Part shown: piece by piece, positions 53,542-62,035 of the stretch
Position numbering within the stretch: the first letter of the stretch is position 1
How the letters are laid out: each line of letters opens with the position of its first letter
Source: Aminipila sp963524205
GTDB lineage: Bacteria; Bacillota; Clostridia; Peptostreptococcales; Anaerovoracaceae
Direction: 5' to 3'
Length of the DNA: 64,000 nucleotides
Assembly: GCA_963524205.1 (NCBI GenBank)
Contig: CAURED010000001.1
Span: forward strand, 62,001 to 126,000
The notes under the pieces: model-generated
Seen by the model: only the letters and a program-made list of their open reading frames with translations
What the model was told of the DNA's origin: nothing
Databases searched by the model: none
Made by a program: the position numbers and the translations under genes

Positions 53542-53586
53542 AGATGAGCCAACATCAGCTCAATACGAGTTGATGTTGGCTCATCT
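53542..53586. terminator. 20-bp bidirectional terminator hairpin
   Basis: AGATGAGCCAACATCA-GCTC pairs with GAG-TTGATGTTGGCTCATCT around AATAC, with one G-T wobble. It sits between the convergent PatB-type and RidA genes. Confidence 0.8.
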
Positions 53587-53645
53587 ATGCTGTATTTCCT
53601 CCTTACGGATAAGATACATGATTTAAAACTTAGATTTAATGCCTG

Positions 53646-54917
53646 TTATGCTCTCGGAGGTGTTCCTTCAGCGTTTGCTACAACTACATCGATTTGAACT
53701 AAAGCATCTTTAAGTAAAGCTGATACGCCAACTGTTCTTCGTGCAGGAACCCCGCCTGGGAAGAATGTTTTATAAACTTCGTCTACAGCATGCATATCTG
53801 CGATATTTTTAAGGCAAATATTCACTTTAACCACATCGTCCATAACATGGTTGATACTTTCAACAATTGCCTTAATATTTTTTAAGCACTGTTTAGCCTG
53901 TTCTTTTACACCACCAGCTACCATTTCACCAGTTTTTGGGTCTAAAGGTAATTGAGCTGAAAGATGATTGTAATGAGAAAAAGCTACAGTTTGTGTAGAT
54001 AGTGGACTCTGTGGTGCATTTTCCGTATTGTTTGCTATTATAACCAGTCCATGCCTGTCTTCAACAGCTTGTGGTGGTGTACCATCTCCATGTGACACTA
54101 CTGCCTCCATTTGTACCAAAGCATCCATAGGTAAAGCTGAAGCTGCAATTGTTGTCCGTGCAGGGACATAGGCTACGGCCCTAGCAATCGCAGAGTCTGG
54201 GAAAAATGTTGTATAAACATCGTTTACAGCGTCAATATCTGATAGATTTTTAAGGAAGATAGTAATTTTAACAATATCGTCAAAAGGAACGTCGATACTT
54301 TCTAAAATTGCTTTAATATTTTTTAAGCACTGTCCAGCCTGTTCTTTAACACCACCAGCTACCAGTCTACCAGTTTTGGCATCGATTGGTAGTTGCGCTG
54401 AAAGGTTATTGTAATGAGAAAAAGAGACAGTTTGTGTGGATAGGGTACTTGTTGGTGCATTCTCCGTATTATTTGTAAGTTTTATAAGATCGCCTGCTTG
54501 TGGTGCATTTGGAATTGTACCTTCGCCGTTTGAAAGAAGTGCTTCAATTTGCACCAAAGCATCCATAGGTAAAGCTGCAACTGCGACTGTGGTCCGTGCA
54601 GGATTATATGTTGGGAAGAATGTTTTATAAACTTCATCTACAGCGTCAATATCCTTAATATTCTTAACGAATACAGTGATTCTAACAATATCGCTCATAA
54701 CATGATCAATGCTGTCTACAATTGCTTTGATATTTTTAAAGCACTGTTCAGCCTGCTCTTTTATACCACCAGCTACTAACTTACCAGTTTCTGGTTCAAT
54801 AGGTAATTGAGCTGAAAGATTATTGTAATGAGAAAAAGCTACAGTTTGTGAATAAGGACCGATACCTTTTGGTGCATTTTCGGTATTTCTTGCTAATACT
54901 GTGTTATAGTTGCTCAT
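53646..54917 (-). CDS. protein with three tandem RidA (YjgF/YER057c/UK114) domains
   Basis: A 423-residue protein made of three RidA domains (about 1-133, 147-285, 293-420), each starting NTENAP and ending with a PAR-x-T...LVQ segment. RidA proteins hydrolyse reactive enamine/imine intermediates of PLP enzymes or act as ligand sensors, normally as trimers of 130-residue chains. This chain could form a covalent trimer. Each domain keeps the substrate arginine (PARTTV, PARTTI, PARRTV), but the glutamate equivalent to E. coli E120 is Gln in all three. Domains 2 and 3 also lose the IGPYSQ tyrosine (LSTQ instead). AAGGAG precedes the ATG. The promoter has a MerR-type dyad. Confidence 0.88.
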   Translation of the reverse strand: MSNYNTVLARNTENAPKGIGPYSQTVAFSHYNNLSAQLPIEPETGKLVAGGIKEQAEQCFKNIKAIVDSIDHVMSDIVRITVFVKNIKDIDAVDEVYKTFFPTYNPARTTVAVAALPMDALVQIEALLSNGEGTIPNAPQAGDLIKLTNNTENAPTSTLSTQTVSFSHYNNLSAQLPIDAKTGRLVAGGVKEQAGQCLKNIKAILESIDVPFDDIVKITIFLKNLSDIDAVNDVYTTFFPDSAIARAVAYVPARTTIAASALPMDALVQMEAVVSHGDGTPPQAVEDRHGLVIIANNTENAPQSPLSTQTVAFSHYNHLSAQLPLDPKTGEMVAGGVKEQAKQCLKNIKAIVESINHVMDDVVKVNICLKNIADMHAVDEVYKTFFPGGVPARRTVGVSALLKDALVQIDVVVANAEGTPPRA

Positions 54918-54965
54918 GATAATATTCTCCTTTTGTTAATTGAATTTTCAAATTTATCTAAATGA

Positions 54966-54996
54966 ATCATAAACCTTTGACTAGCTCCAAGGTCAA
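54966..54996 (-). promoter_or_regulatory. MerR-type promoter of the triple-RidA gene
   Basis: On the minus strand TTGACC (54991-54996) and TATGAT (54966-54971) are 19 bases apart. The spacer region holds a 21-base imperfect palindrome (54973-54993) with arms ACCTT-T-GA and TC-C-AAGGT around CTAGC. Length and dyad are the classic MerR-family activation site. The MerR gene is divergent and about 140 bases away. Confidence 0.75.
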
Positions 54997-55056
54997 TAGG
55001 TATTTTTATGATTATTAAAATAAATTTTAGTCCAACTGAAATAATACCCTTAAGTA

Positions 55057-55085
55057 TTGCAGACACAGGATTCCTACTGTATAAT
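55057..55085 (+). promoter_or_regulatory. promoter of the merR-family gene
   Basis: TTGCAG (55057-55062), 17-base spacer, TATAAT (55080-55085), 47 bases before the start codon. Confidence 0.65.
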
Positions 55086-55131
55086 AACCTTTAACTTACA
55101 TAGGTTTTAAAAAGAAACGAAGGGGATTTTT

Positions 55132-55956
55132 ATGAAAGATAAATTTTTAATTGGAGAGCTGTCAAAAATATTTAATATTAGTACTGACACCCTGAGGTAT
55201 TATGACAAAATCAATCTAATTAAACCTGAACACGATGAGAGTAATGACTATCGCTACTACAGCATCAGAAATTTCTTCAAGTTAAGTAGAATTCTTTTCT
55301 TAAAAAATCTGGATATTTCATTGGGTGAAATAAAAAAATACATGGGTAACAAGAATACAAGCAATCTACTTTCCTTGCTGAAAAAAAAGGAAGAAGAAAT
55401 AGATGTAAAAATGAACAAGATGGTAAATCTTAAAAAGAAAATTCAAACAAAGCTTGAGCTTTTGGAAAATATAGAGGGCCAGCTGGATCAAATAATTATC
55501 AAGAAAATTCCCCAAAGAACAGGGGAGTTTATAGATATGAATAATATTAAAAGTGATTATGAAATTAAGCAGACTTTAAAAAGGAATGAAGATTATTTAA
55601 AAATAAGTTCCTGGCTTATTGAAGGACAAATCTATACCTCATTAGCAAAGGAAGATATGGAAAAGGGGATTTTCAATAAATTCAGATATTTTATCGAAAT
55701 TGTGCCCATCGATTCGGAGTTTTGCAAGCAATTGAAGATCATTCCTGAAAACGAGTATGTTTGTATTGCGTTTTTAGGGCCCTATAGGGATATGGGGAAA
55801 CATTATCAACTACTTATACGATGGATTGAAGAAAATGGATATCAAATCGCAGGAGACTCCATTGAAAAAAATATAGTGGATTACGATTTTTCAGATTCAG
55901 AGAATGAATACATTTCGGAAATTCAAATTCCTATAATAAAAAATACCTTATTATAA
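55132..55956 (+). CDS. MerR family regulator with GyrI-like effector domain
   Basis: A 274-residue regulator: winged-helix domain (1-70; FLIGELSKIFNISTDTLRYYDK and a DYRYYS wing), a long coiled coil (about 75-118) and a C-terminal domain (about 120-270) of the BmrR/GyrI-like ligand-binding type. Such proteins sense small hydrophobic or cationic compounds. The GAAGGGG site precedes the ATG. It is divergent from the triple-RidA gene, whose promoter is MerR-like, so I infer it activates that gene. Confidence 0.88.
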   Translation: MKDKFLIGELSKIFNISTDTLRYYDKINLIKPEHDESNDYRYYSIRNFFKLSRILFLKNLDISLGEIKKYMGNKNTSNLLSLLKKKEEEIDVKMNKMVNLKKKIQTKLELLENIEGQLDQIIIKKIPQRTGEFIDMNNIKSDYEIKQTLKRNEDYLKISSWLIEGQIYTSLAKEDMEKGIFNKFRYFIEIVPIDSEFCKQLKIIPENEYVCIAFLGPYRDMGKHYQLLIRWIEENGYQIAGDSIEKNIVDYDFSDSENEYISEIQIPIIKNTLL

Positions 55957-56065
55957 TTTCATGAAAACGAGAGTATTATTGTCAATTAAATGAATTTTAG
56001 TTAATTAATGCAAAATTGAATAAGAAATATAAAAAACAATTTATACTTATAGTAGTATATCAATT

Positions 56066-56728
56066 TTATATACTAATTGGTAATATTAATTCTGCCAATG
56101 TTCCTTTCCCTTCTTCGCTTACAAAACCTATTTTGCCATTGTGTAATTTCATGATAGAATCAGCAATATGCAAGCCTAATCCGTTGCCTCCAGTTTCTCT
56201 GCTTCTTGCTTTATCAACTCGATAGAAACGGTCAAAAATATTTTCTATCTCATCTTTTGGGATGCCAATGCCATAGTCTTTTACACCAATGACTATATTC
56301 TGGCTGGTTTTTCCTATAGTACAGTCAATTTTATCATTACTATATTTTAGTGCATTATCTAGCAAAATAATCATAACTTGTTTTATTCTGGATTCATCAA
56401 CCATAATCATGAGAGGAGATTCATCAAAGTATAAGTTTATTTCTCGTTGATGAACTGATTTTAGCTCTTTTATCGTACTTTGACAAAGAGTAACTAAATC
56501 AATTTCTCTTAGTTCAAGGGAACTATCAAGGCTGGCTAAATCAAGAAATGTTTCCGTCATTTTTTGAATTCTAGTTGCTTCATTATAAATAGCCTGAATC
56601 GCATCCTGTGCCATTGCTTCATCGCGAAATCCCTGCCTTCGCAATAAATTAGCGTATCCCTTAATAACGGTTAATGGAGTTTTAACTTTAAATATTGTTT
56701 TATTAGAGGTTAATCGTATATTACCCAA
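56066..56728 (-). pseudogene. truncated histidine kinase lacking sensor and phospho-acceptor His
   Basis: A 220-residue frame holds the end of a dimerisation domain (KTPLTVIKGYANLLRR) and a full ATPase domain with N box DNALKYS, G1 KDYGIGIP, F box and G2 GGNGLGLHI. Where the family has S-H-E-L-K before TPLTVI, this has I-F-K-V-K, so the phosphorylated histidine is gone, and nothing upstream resembles HAMP or a sensor. It starts at a TTG and no response regulator adjoins it. It is most likely a deletion remnant, though an ATP-binding protein cannot be excluded. Confidence 0.75.
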
Positions 56729-56831
56729 AATAAAATAATCCTTTAAAGCCTATGCCTTCATATAGGCTTTGTTAATATGATATAATATTTATAACGTTAG
56801 AGTTATAATTCAATAATTGAAGGGTAGATAT

Positions 56832-57197
56832 ATGAATTTAAAAGATAAAGCTAAGGCATTGAAAATATTAATTCCAGCTCTTTTTATTGCGATGAGGAAG
56901 AAAGAAACCCCCAATATAGCTAAAATTATTGCTGGCTTAACGGTAGGGTATGCTTTGTCTCCTATTGATCTAATCCCTGATTTTATTCCTATACTTGGTT
57001 ATTTAGATGACTTAATTATCTTGCCATTGCTTGTTTCGTTAGCTATTAAACTCATCCCACTAGATGTAATGGATTCGTGTAAAGAAGAAGCTGCAGAATT
57101 ATGGAAAACCGGAAAACCTAAAAAATGGTACTATGCGATTCCTATTATTTTAATATGGGGTTTCATACTATTCCTAATTATAAAGACATTAATTTAA
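56832..57197 (+). CDS. DUF1232 (YkvA-like) membrane protein
   Basis: A 121-residue protein with the DUF1232 signature YALSPIDLIPDFIPILGYLDD in a membrane-associated hairpin (about 37-70) and a C-terminal span (about 99-118). The family's function is unknown. I start at ATG 56832 after GAAGGG; the in-frame upstream start at 56817 lacks a site. Confidence 0.85.
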   Translation: MNLKDKAKALKILIPALFIAMRKKETPNIAKIIAGLTVGYALSPIDLIPDFIPILGYLDDLIILPLLVSLAIKLIPLDVMDSCKEEAAELWKTGKPKKWYYAIPIILIWGFILFLIIKTLI

Positions 57198-57296
57198 TTT
57201 GGAATTAAAAAAGAAAGATACGCTAAATTAATACAACCACTGACTTGTTCCTTAAGTTTTCTTTGTCTTGCTATAAAAAATCCCTCCAGATTAGTA

Positions 57297-57353
57297 TTTA
57301 TTTTATGGGCTTGAGTCTGTTGAGTGCGCGTAGCGTGCTAAACATAAAATAAA
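57297..57353. repeat. long inverted repeat with inner hairpin, upstream of the multicopper oxidase
   Basis: TTTATTTTATG (57297-57307) and CATAAAATAAA (57343-57353) are perfect 11-base inverted repeats. The G+C-richer loop has an inner stem AGTGCGC/GCGTGCT with two wobbles. There is no T run. It could be a regulatory RNA structure or a small mobile-element scar. Confidence 0.45.
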
Positions 57354-57399
57354 CTGCCACGAATATAATGAATAAATGATCTATTAAGAGGTGACTTTT

Positions 57400-58287
57400 A
57401 TGATAATTACTCCAAATATCAACAATCTTCCTTTTAAAATACAAAACGGAATAAAATATTTTGATTTAATTGCTGAACCGGTTAAACAAGAAATATTACC
57501 GGGCTTGTATATAAAGGGATGGGGGTATAATGGAAGTATACCAGGCCCCACAATTCAAGTAAAATCAGGTGATTATGTAAATATTCGTGTTATAAATTAC
57601 TTACCAGAAGCCACAAGTGTACATTGGCATGGACTTGACGTACCCAATGAAATGGATGGTGTTCCAGATGTAGAGCCTTCTCCCCTAATAAGGCCAGGAG
57701 AATACTTTGATTATCAATTTAGAATAACCAATCCCCCAGGAACACATATGTACCACACCCATGTTGATTCCTCAATGCAGCAAATGATGGGTTTGGGAGG
57801 AGCTTTTATTATAACTGAGCCACATCAAGAGGACTGTAAAGACTACTTTTATATGCTCCAGGAATTTAAGATTAAAGACTTATTACCCGGAGAGGTGAGG
57901 CCTGGAATATATGAAATTGATCCCCATAGCATGGAATTTAACTTTTTTACTATGAATGGACGCTGCTTTCCTTTTGTAGATCCTATTCATATCGAATTAG
58001 GTGAAGCCGTCAGAATTAGGCTTGGCAATATTGGACACGACTCCCACCCAATGCATATACATGGACATCAATTTTTCGTATCAGCTAGTGATGGAAACTC
58101 TATTCATTTTGGAAACAGGTATATAAAGAACACTATCAATGTGGCATCTGGCGAAACATATGATATAGAATTTTCTTCAAATAATCCTGGAATATGGCCA
58201 TTTCACTGTCATATCCCACACCATATGTGCAACAATATGACGAAGCCATTGGGGGGGATGTCAACCATCATTGTTTACAAGAGCTGA
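57400..58287 (+). CDS. small two-domain multicopper oxidase
   Basis: A 295-residue cupredoxin protein with all four copper motifs: SVHWHG (near 76), MYHTHVD (near 120), HPMHIHGHQF (near 215) and FHCHIPHHMCNNM (near 267), the last with the type 1 Cys and Met. The usual three-domain laccase is about 500 residues, so this is the two-domain type. There is no signal peptide, so it is probably cytoplasmic or exported otherwise. ATG 57400 has AGAGGTGA upstream; the GTG at 57391 lies in that site. Its substrate (metal ion, phenol or nitrite) cannot be read. Confidence 0.87.
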   Translation: MIITPNINNLPFKIQNGIKYFDLIAEPVKQEILPGLYIKGWGYNGSIPGPTIQVKSGDYVNIRVINYLPEATSVHWHGLDVPNEMDGVPDVEPSPLIRPGEYFDYQFRITNPPGTHMYHTHVDSSMQQMMGLGGAFIITEPHQEDCKDYFYMLQEFKIKDLLPGEVRPGIYEIDPHSMEFNFFTMNGRCFPFVDPIHIELGEAVRIRLGNIGHDSHPMHIHGHQFFVSASDGNSIHFGNRYIKNTINVASGETYDIEFSSNNPGIWPFHCHIPHHMCNNMTKPLGGMSTIIVYKS

Positions 58288-58417
58288 AAATTAATAATAT
58301 AGAATTTATGAATAAAACTGTATAGTAAATATCAGGCATCTTTGATACTTCCTTATTATGCTAGCACTATTATTACATTTCAGAATAAAAGAAGAATACT
58401 CATTGGGATGCATTATT

Positions 58418-60991
58418 TTAAATATTCTTTTTTTTCTTCATGTTTACTAACATTGATAATTCAATTAAAAGTGCAGGTAGGGAGACTAATTGCGGATAGG
58501 CAAGATATCTTGGCTCCCATTCAGGGTCAAATTTATCTTTAAATTTACGCAAACCTTCAAAACTATATATTAGCTTACCATGTTCATAGATAAAATGGGC
58601 AATTTTCTCCACCTTGTGTGATCTAAGGGCAAATCCAACCTTAGCCAGTGGAGCCACACCAAGGCTGAAATAATGGTATCCGAGTTCTTTAAAATGCAGT
58701 AGAAGCTGAATGAACATAAAATCCATTGTAGAATTCGGTACATGGCTTCTGAATCGCATCAGATCAATTCCGATATTCACAGAATCCTTACCCTGCAATG
58801 TCATGGATACAAAGGCAATAATTTCATAATTTGATTGTTTCCTTATGACGGCAAGGGGAGCCTTCTGTAGGTAATCTTTTTGGAACCAACCAACGGAATA
58901 CCCCATTTCCTTTCGATTACCTAGCCATTCTTTAGAGATGCTTTCTAGATTATACAGTAGCTGATCATCAAAAGGTGGTGACAGCACTTGAAAGATATAT
59001 CCGTCTTTTTCAAAGCGTTTGACGATGTTGCGAAAGCTCCTACGGGAAGAGCCAACCATATCAAACTCCTGCAAATTTACAATTGCTTCTTCTCCTAGTT
59101 TGAAGAAAAAAAGACCATTGTCATGGTACAGAGATAGCTTATCTTCATCTACCTCATAGAATACAGCACGGTATCCATAGGTATCAATAAATCTTTGGAA
59201 TTCCTGTATTCCCTCTGAAAGGAGAGATTCTTCTCCCAAGGGATCTCCCAAAACTACTGCTTTATCGAAAAAAAGCGAATAAGCGATAAGAACCTGCTCA
59301 TCTTCAGCCCAGAACAAATTTTTATCTCCCAGATAAATTAAATGAGACAAGTGGTGACCTTTATTTGTATCAAAAAATTTATTCACCTTAACTAAATCTA
59401 AGGTTTGAAAGAGAGGATCGTTCTCGATCCGATCACGTTTCAAATACCAGAATATGATAAATGCTAAAAACAGCACGTAGGCCAATATACCAGAGTGTAT
59501 AAATGCTTGGACATCATGGAATATCAAATGTGGATAGTGGAAGGTTTTAATGTAGCTGGTAAAAAGGATATGACTAATTTTTAGGTATACCGTCAATAGG
59601 GTTGGTACACTGATGACAACCACAGCAATATGGCTCGGCTTAACAAGGATGCTCTTTCGGTAGAAGTTCGTCTTCGATAAACGTAAAATCCCCATAGATA
59701 TTAGAAGGAATACAAATTCTTCAATATCAAAACCTTTGATAAAAGTAAAAATACCCCCAGAGAAAAGTAAAATCATTGTAGTATTGTACGCTCTTTTCAC
59801 GCGGAAGAAAACTTCCTTTGCTAAAAAAAGCAACATGAAGCCGATAGCAATAGAAATACTGCGGGAATACTGCAAAAATACCACGGCCTCCATGTTAGTG
59901 ATTAATTTGCTTCTCGAGATTAGGCTAGGGGTCAGTGCAGAGATCAGCAAAAGTAAACCGCAGGTGATAACGATGATAGCCATAACGGTTGCAATTAGCT
60001 GCCCATAAATTTGGGATTTGATTACATAGCCTTTCTGCTCACTTCTTCTCAGAACTTGCAAAGAAAAGTTTACAATTGCAACACAGGAAGGGAGGATAAA
60101 GTAAAAGACGCGATAGAGAATGGCAACGGTTAGAGCTTCATTATCCGTTAGGCCCATAAATTGAAGCCCTATGATTGCTATTAGGTCAAACGAGCCAACT
60201 CCCCCAGGCACGAAACTTAATATACCAGCAGCTGATGCAACGGCAAAGATTGATAGTATGTTAAAGAAGTTCTGATCTCTCTGAAAATAGTAAACCAAAT
60301 TATAAAAAAGGAGCCCGGCAAGAAACCATTCCAGAATAGAAACTCCCAGTAATTTGAATCGAAGAACCAGTAGCTTGGTTACACCAAAGGAGGAGGCCCA
60401 GCTCTGAAGCTGCTTTACCATTTTGTCTAGAAAGAAATACACAAGAAGATAGCAACTGAACCCAATCAGACAGAGCATAAGCCATTTGTGTTGACTAACC
60501 AGTGGAGCAATGCTTGGGAAATGGAATAATGATAAAATTATAATAAATGATAAGCCGGTAATTGTGGATGTTACCAGTAGGGTATTATAGGAGAGTGTTT
60601 CCTTTAACTCAATGTTTTGTCTTTTTAGCAATAGCGATTTAACTGAAGCCCCTGTCAGACCCCCGAACCCGAGTAGAGTATTTAAGGAATTAGAAAGAAA
60701 AGAAATACTAAAAAGTTGTTTTTTTTCAATATCAAATTGAAATGCTTTCATCCCGAAAACATCATAAAGCACCATGGATACGGATGCTATGATTCCTAGC
60801 ATGAAAAACCGCCCAATGGATAGAAGTGGGATAGAACGCATAGTATGCAAGATGGCGGCAGGATGAATGCTTTGTATCTGCGCATGACCTTCATATAGGA
60901 TTAACGTCGAAAGAGCAAAGGCGAAGACTAGCTTTAGCAAGCCTTTATAGTGTTTTACCAGTTGGATTTGTGACCTTTTAATTATCTCCAT
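58418..60991 (-). CDS. mprF: phosphatidylglycerol lysyltransferase/flippase MprF
   Basis: MprF adds lysine (or alanine) from tRNA to phosphatidylglycerol and flips the product, lowering the negative surface charge and giving resistance to cationic peptides. The 857 residues have about 14 spans in residues 1-510 and a DUF2156 synthase domain (about 530-850) with the GDPLGEE and SLGVAPLAKVG motifs. I start at ATG 60991, 13 bases after GGAGG; a GTG at 61027 is also open. The length matches B. subtilis MprF (856). The tRNA partner cannot be read from sequence. Confidence 0.92.
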   Translation of the reverse strand: MEIIKRSQIQLVKHYKGLLKLVFAFALSTLILYEGHAQIQSIHPAAILHTMRSIPLLSIGRFFMLGIIASVSMVLYDVFGMKAFQFDIEKKQLFSISFLSNSLNTLLGFGGLTGASVKSLLLKRQNIELKETLSYNTLLVTSTITGLSFIIILSLFHFPSIAPLVSQHKWLMLCLIGFSCYLLVYFFLDKMVKQLQSWASSFGVTKLLVLRFKLLGVSILEWFLAGLLFYNLVYYFQRDQNFFNILSIFAVASAAGILSFVPGGVGSFDLIAIIGLQFMGLTDNEALTVAILYRVFYFILPSCVAIVNFSLQVLRRSEQKGYVIKSQIYGQLIATVMAIIVITCGLLLLISALTPSLISRSKLITNMEAVVFLQYSRSISIAIGFMLLFLAKEVFFRVKRAYNTTMILLFSGGIFTFIKGFDIEEFVFLLISMGILRLSKTNFYRKSILVKPSHIAVVVISVPTLLTVYLKISHILFTSYIKTFHYPHLIFHDVQAFIHSGILAYVLFLAFIIFWYLKRDRIENDPLFQTLDLVKVNKFFDTNKGHHLSHLIYLGDKNLFWAEDEQVLIAYSLFFDKAVVLGDPLGEESLLSEGIQEFQRFIDTYGYRAVFYEVDEDKLSLYHDNGLFFFKLGEEAIVNLQEFDMVGSSRRSFRNIVKRFEKDGYIFQVLSPPFDDQLLYNLESISKEWLGNRKEMGYSVGWFQKDYLQKAPLAVIRKQSNYEIIAFVSMTLQGKDSVNIGIDLMRFRSHVPNSTMDFMFIQLLLHFKELGYHYFSLGVAPLAKVGFALRSHKVEKIAHFIYEHGKLIYSFEGLRKFKDKFDPEWEPRYLAYPQLVSLPALLIELSMLVNMKKKKNI

Positions 60992-61418
60992 AAATTCAAA
61001 TGTACCTCCGAGAAATGATTTAATCACTCTTCATTGATAGTAAAATTCTGTTAATTTCAAGCAGAATGACCATAACATATAAAATAAAGCTTCCAAATAC
61101 TAAGCCTGTAGGAACACGCTTGGCTTTTCATGCCTAAGTATACTATCCCATTCGGACACACAAAAAAAAGCACAATATGGATATTTTCCCCAATTGAACC
61201 ACAAAACTTTTCTAGAGAGATAAAGGTTCAGCCATAAGAAGACACCAATATAAGAATTGATTACAAATCTTTTATAACTGTTATGATACCCAAAGAAGCA
61301 ACTATAATTCTAAGTAACCAATTTATAATAACTGCAAAATTTTGGACTAAATATACTTATTAAAGAATTTTTGTTCAACCAATTAAAGACATTTAGTTCA
61401 ATTATAACTGAAAGTTTT

Positions 61419-61488
61419 AGTACTAAACTCAAATTGCCTTACAATAGTGTAATTGCAAGGATACTCGGGTTTAGTACTTTTTTTATTT
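61419..61488 (+). terminator. long hairpin with T run
   Basis: AGTACTAAAC (61419-61428) pairs with GTTTAGTACT (61469-61478), with an inner TTACA/TGTAA stem, followed by TTTTTTTATTT. No gene precedes it on this strand, so it may end a small RNA or be a remnant. Confidence 0.6.
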
Positions 61489-61538
61489 AGTCGTACTTTA
61501 TCATAAATTTGATGATAGAATTTAGTACTTTTTTATAA

Positions 61539-61562
61539 AGTTTGATTATATATAATCAAACT
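61539..61562. repeat. 24-base perfect palindrome
   Basis: AGTTTGATTATA is followed directly by its reverse complement TATAATCAAACT. It could be an operator or an RNA hairpin without loop. Confidence 0.6.
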
Positions 61563-61624
61563 CAAACCCATTAAGTATAAGGTATTGTTTTAATTATTAT
61601 ACTATTTACCTTATATTCGTTAGC

Positions 61625-61685
61625 CTCTTGTTTTTCGTTAATATTAATCTAAAATATCAACAGAAAAAACAAGAGAGTTTTTATT
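61625..61685 (+). terminator. hairpin with T run
   Basis: CTCTTGTTTTT (61625-61635) pairs with AAAAACAAGAG (61665-61675), followed by AGTTTTTATTT. Confidence 0.5.
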
Positions 61686-61841
61686 TGGCTTTAAATTAGC
61701 TCCTCTTAAAACTTCCACAGTCAGTACATTCGATAGTATCTGCCATTTCAGCATGTTTTACTACATCAATTTTATCTAAAGTACAGTAGAAATTAACTTC
61801 TGAAGAAAGATACACTAAGCGTCTTGAACTGGAAAAACTAG

Positions 61842-61994
61842 GCAGACCATATTTTGAACGGAGATCCAGAGACGTATTTGAAAACTGTAACGGAATATGA
61901 AGCTTTAGACTTAACAATACCACGATTGCTGCTCCAAAAACAGAGTAGTAGTCGTGGCTCTGCTTTCGCTTTTAGTCTTTCTCCCTGCTCGTAA
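61842..61994 (+). pseudogene. possible decayed coding fragment
   Basis: The + strand frame reads HILNGDPETYLKTVTEYEAL and DLTIPRLLLQK, which looks like real helical protein, before decaying to a stop. Upstream is an in-frame TAG. I do not recognise the family. The minus strand offers a 75-codon frame over the same DNA, which I consider less protein-like. Confidence 0.3.
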
Positions 61995-62018
61995 AAATAA
62001 CGCAGCCGAAGCTACGTT
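61993..62018 (-). terminator. UUCG-tetraloop terminator of the dimethylargininase-like gene
   Basis: On the minus strand AACGTAGC-TTCG-GCTGCGTT (one wobble) is followed by ATTTTT, 18 bases after the pseudogene stop. Confidence 0.75.
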
Positions 62019-62035
62019 AGGAATATGAATTAGTA

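Larger units (their letters stand above)
61028..61690. other. gene-poor region rich in palindromes
   Basis: No convincing gene lies in these 660 bases. The motif TTTAGTACT occurs three times (61419-61428 in reverse, 61470-61478, 61521-61529) and several hairpins follow in series. The stretch 61040-61200 read on the minus strand gives short open pieces with stops (for example SEWDSILRHEKPSVFLQA) that may be old coding DNA. Confidence 0.5.

Noticed and set aside
53542..53586. 20-bp hairpin as a small RNA or insertion-sequence end
   Set aside because: It sits between convergent genes and fits a bidirectional terminator. No transposase or second copy is seen.
57297..57353. Known riboswitch upstream of the multicopper oxidase
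   Set aside because: The stem-loop does not match the conserved sequence of any riboswitch class I know.
58342..58542. Short + strand frame after the multicopper oxidase
   Set aside because: It runs into the 3' end of mprF on the opposite strand, has no binding site and no family resemblance.
61696..61923. Minus-strand frame ending TIECTDCGSFKRS
   Set aside because: The CxxC could suggest a zinc finger, but the rest is low in protein character, has no binding site, and the + strand over the same DNA looks more protein-like.
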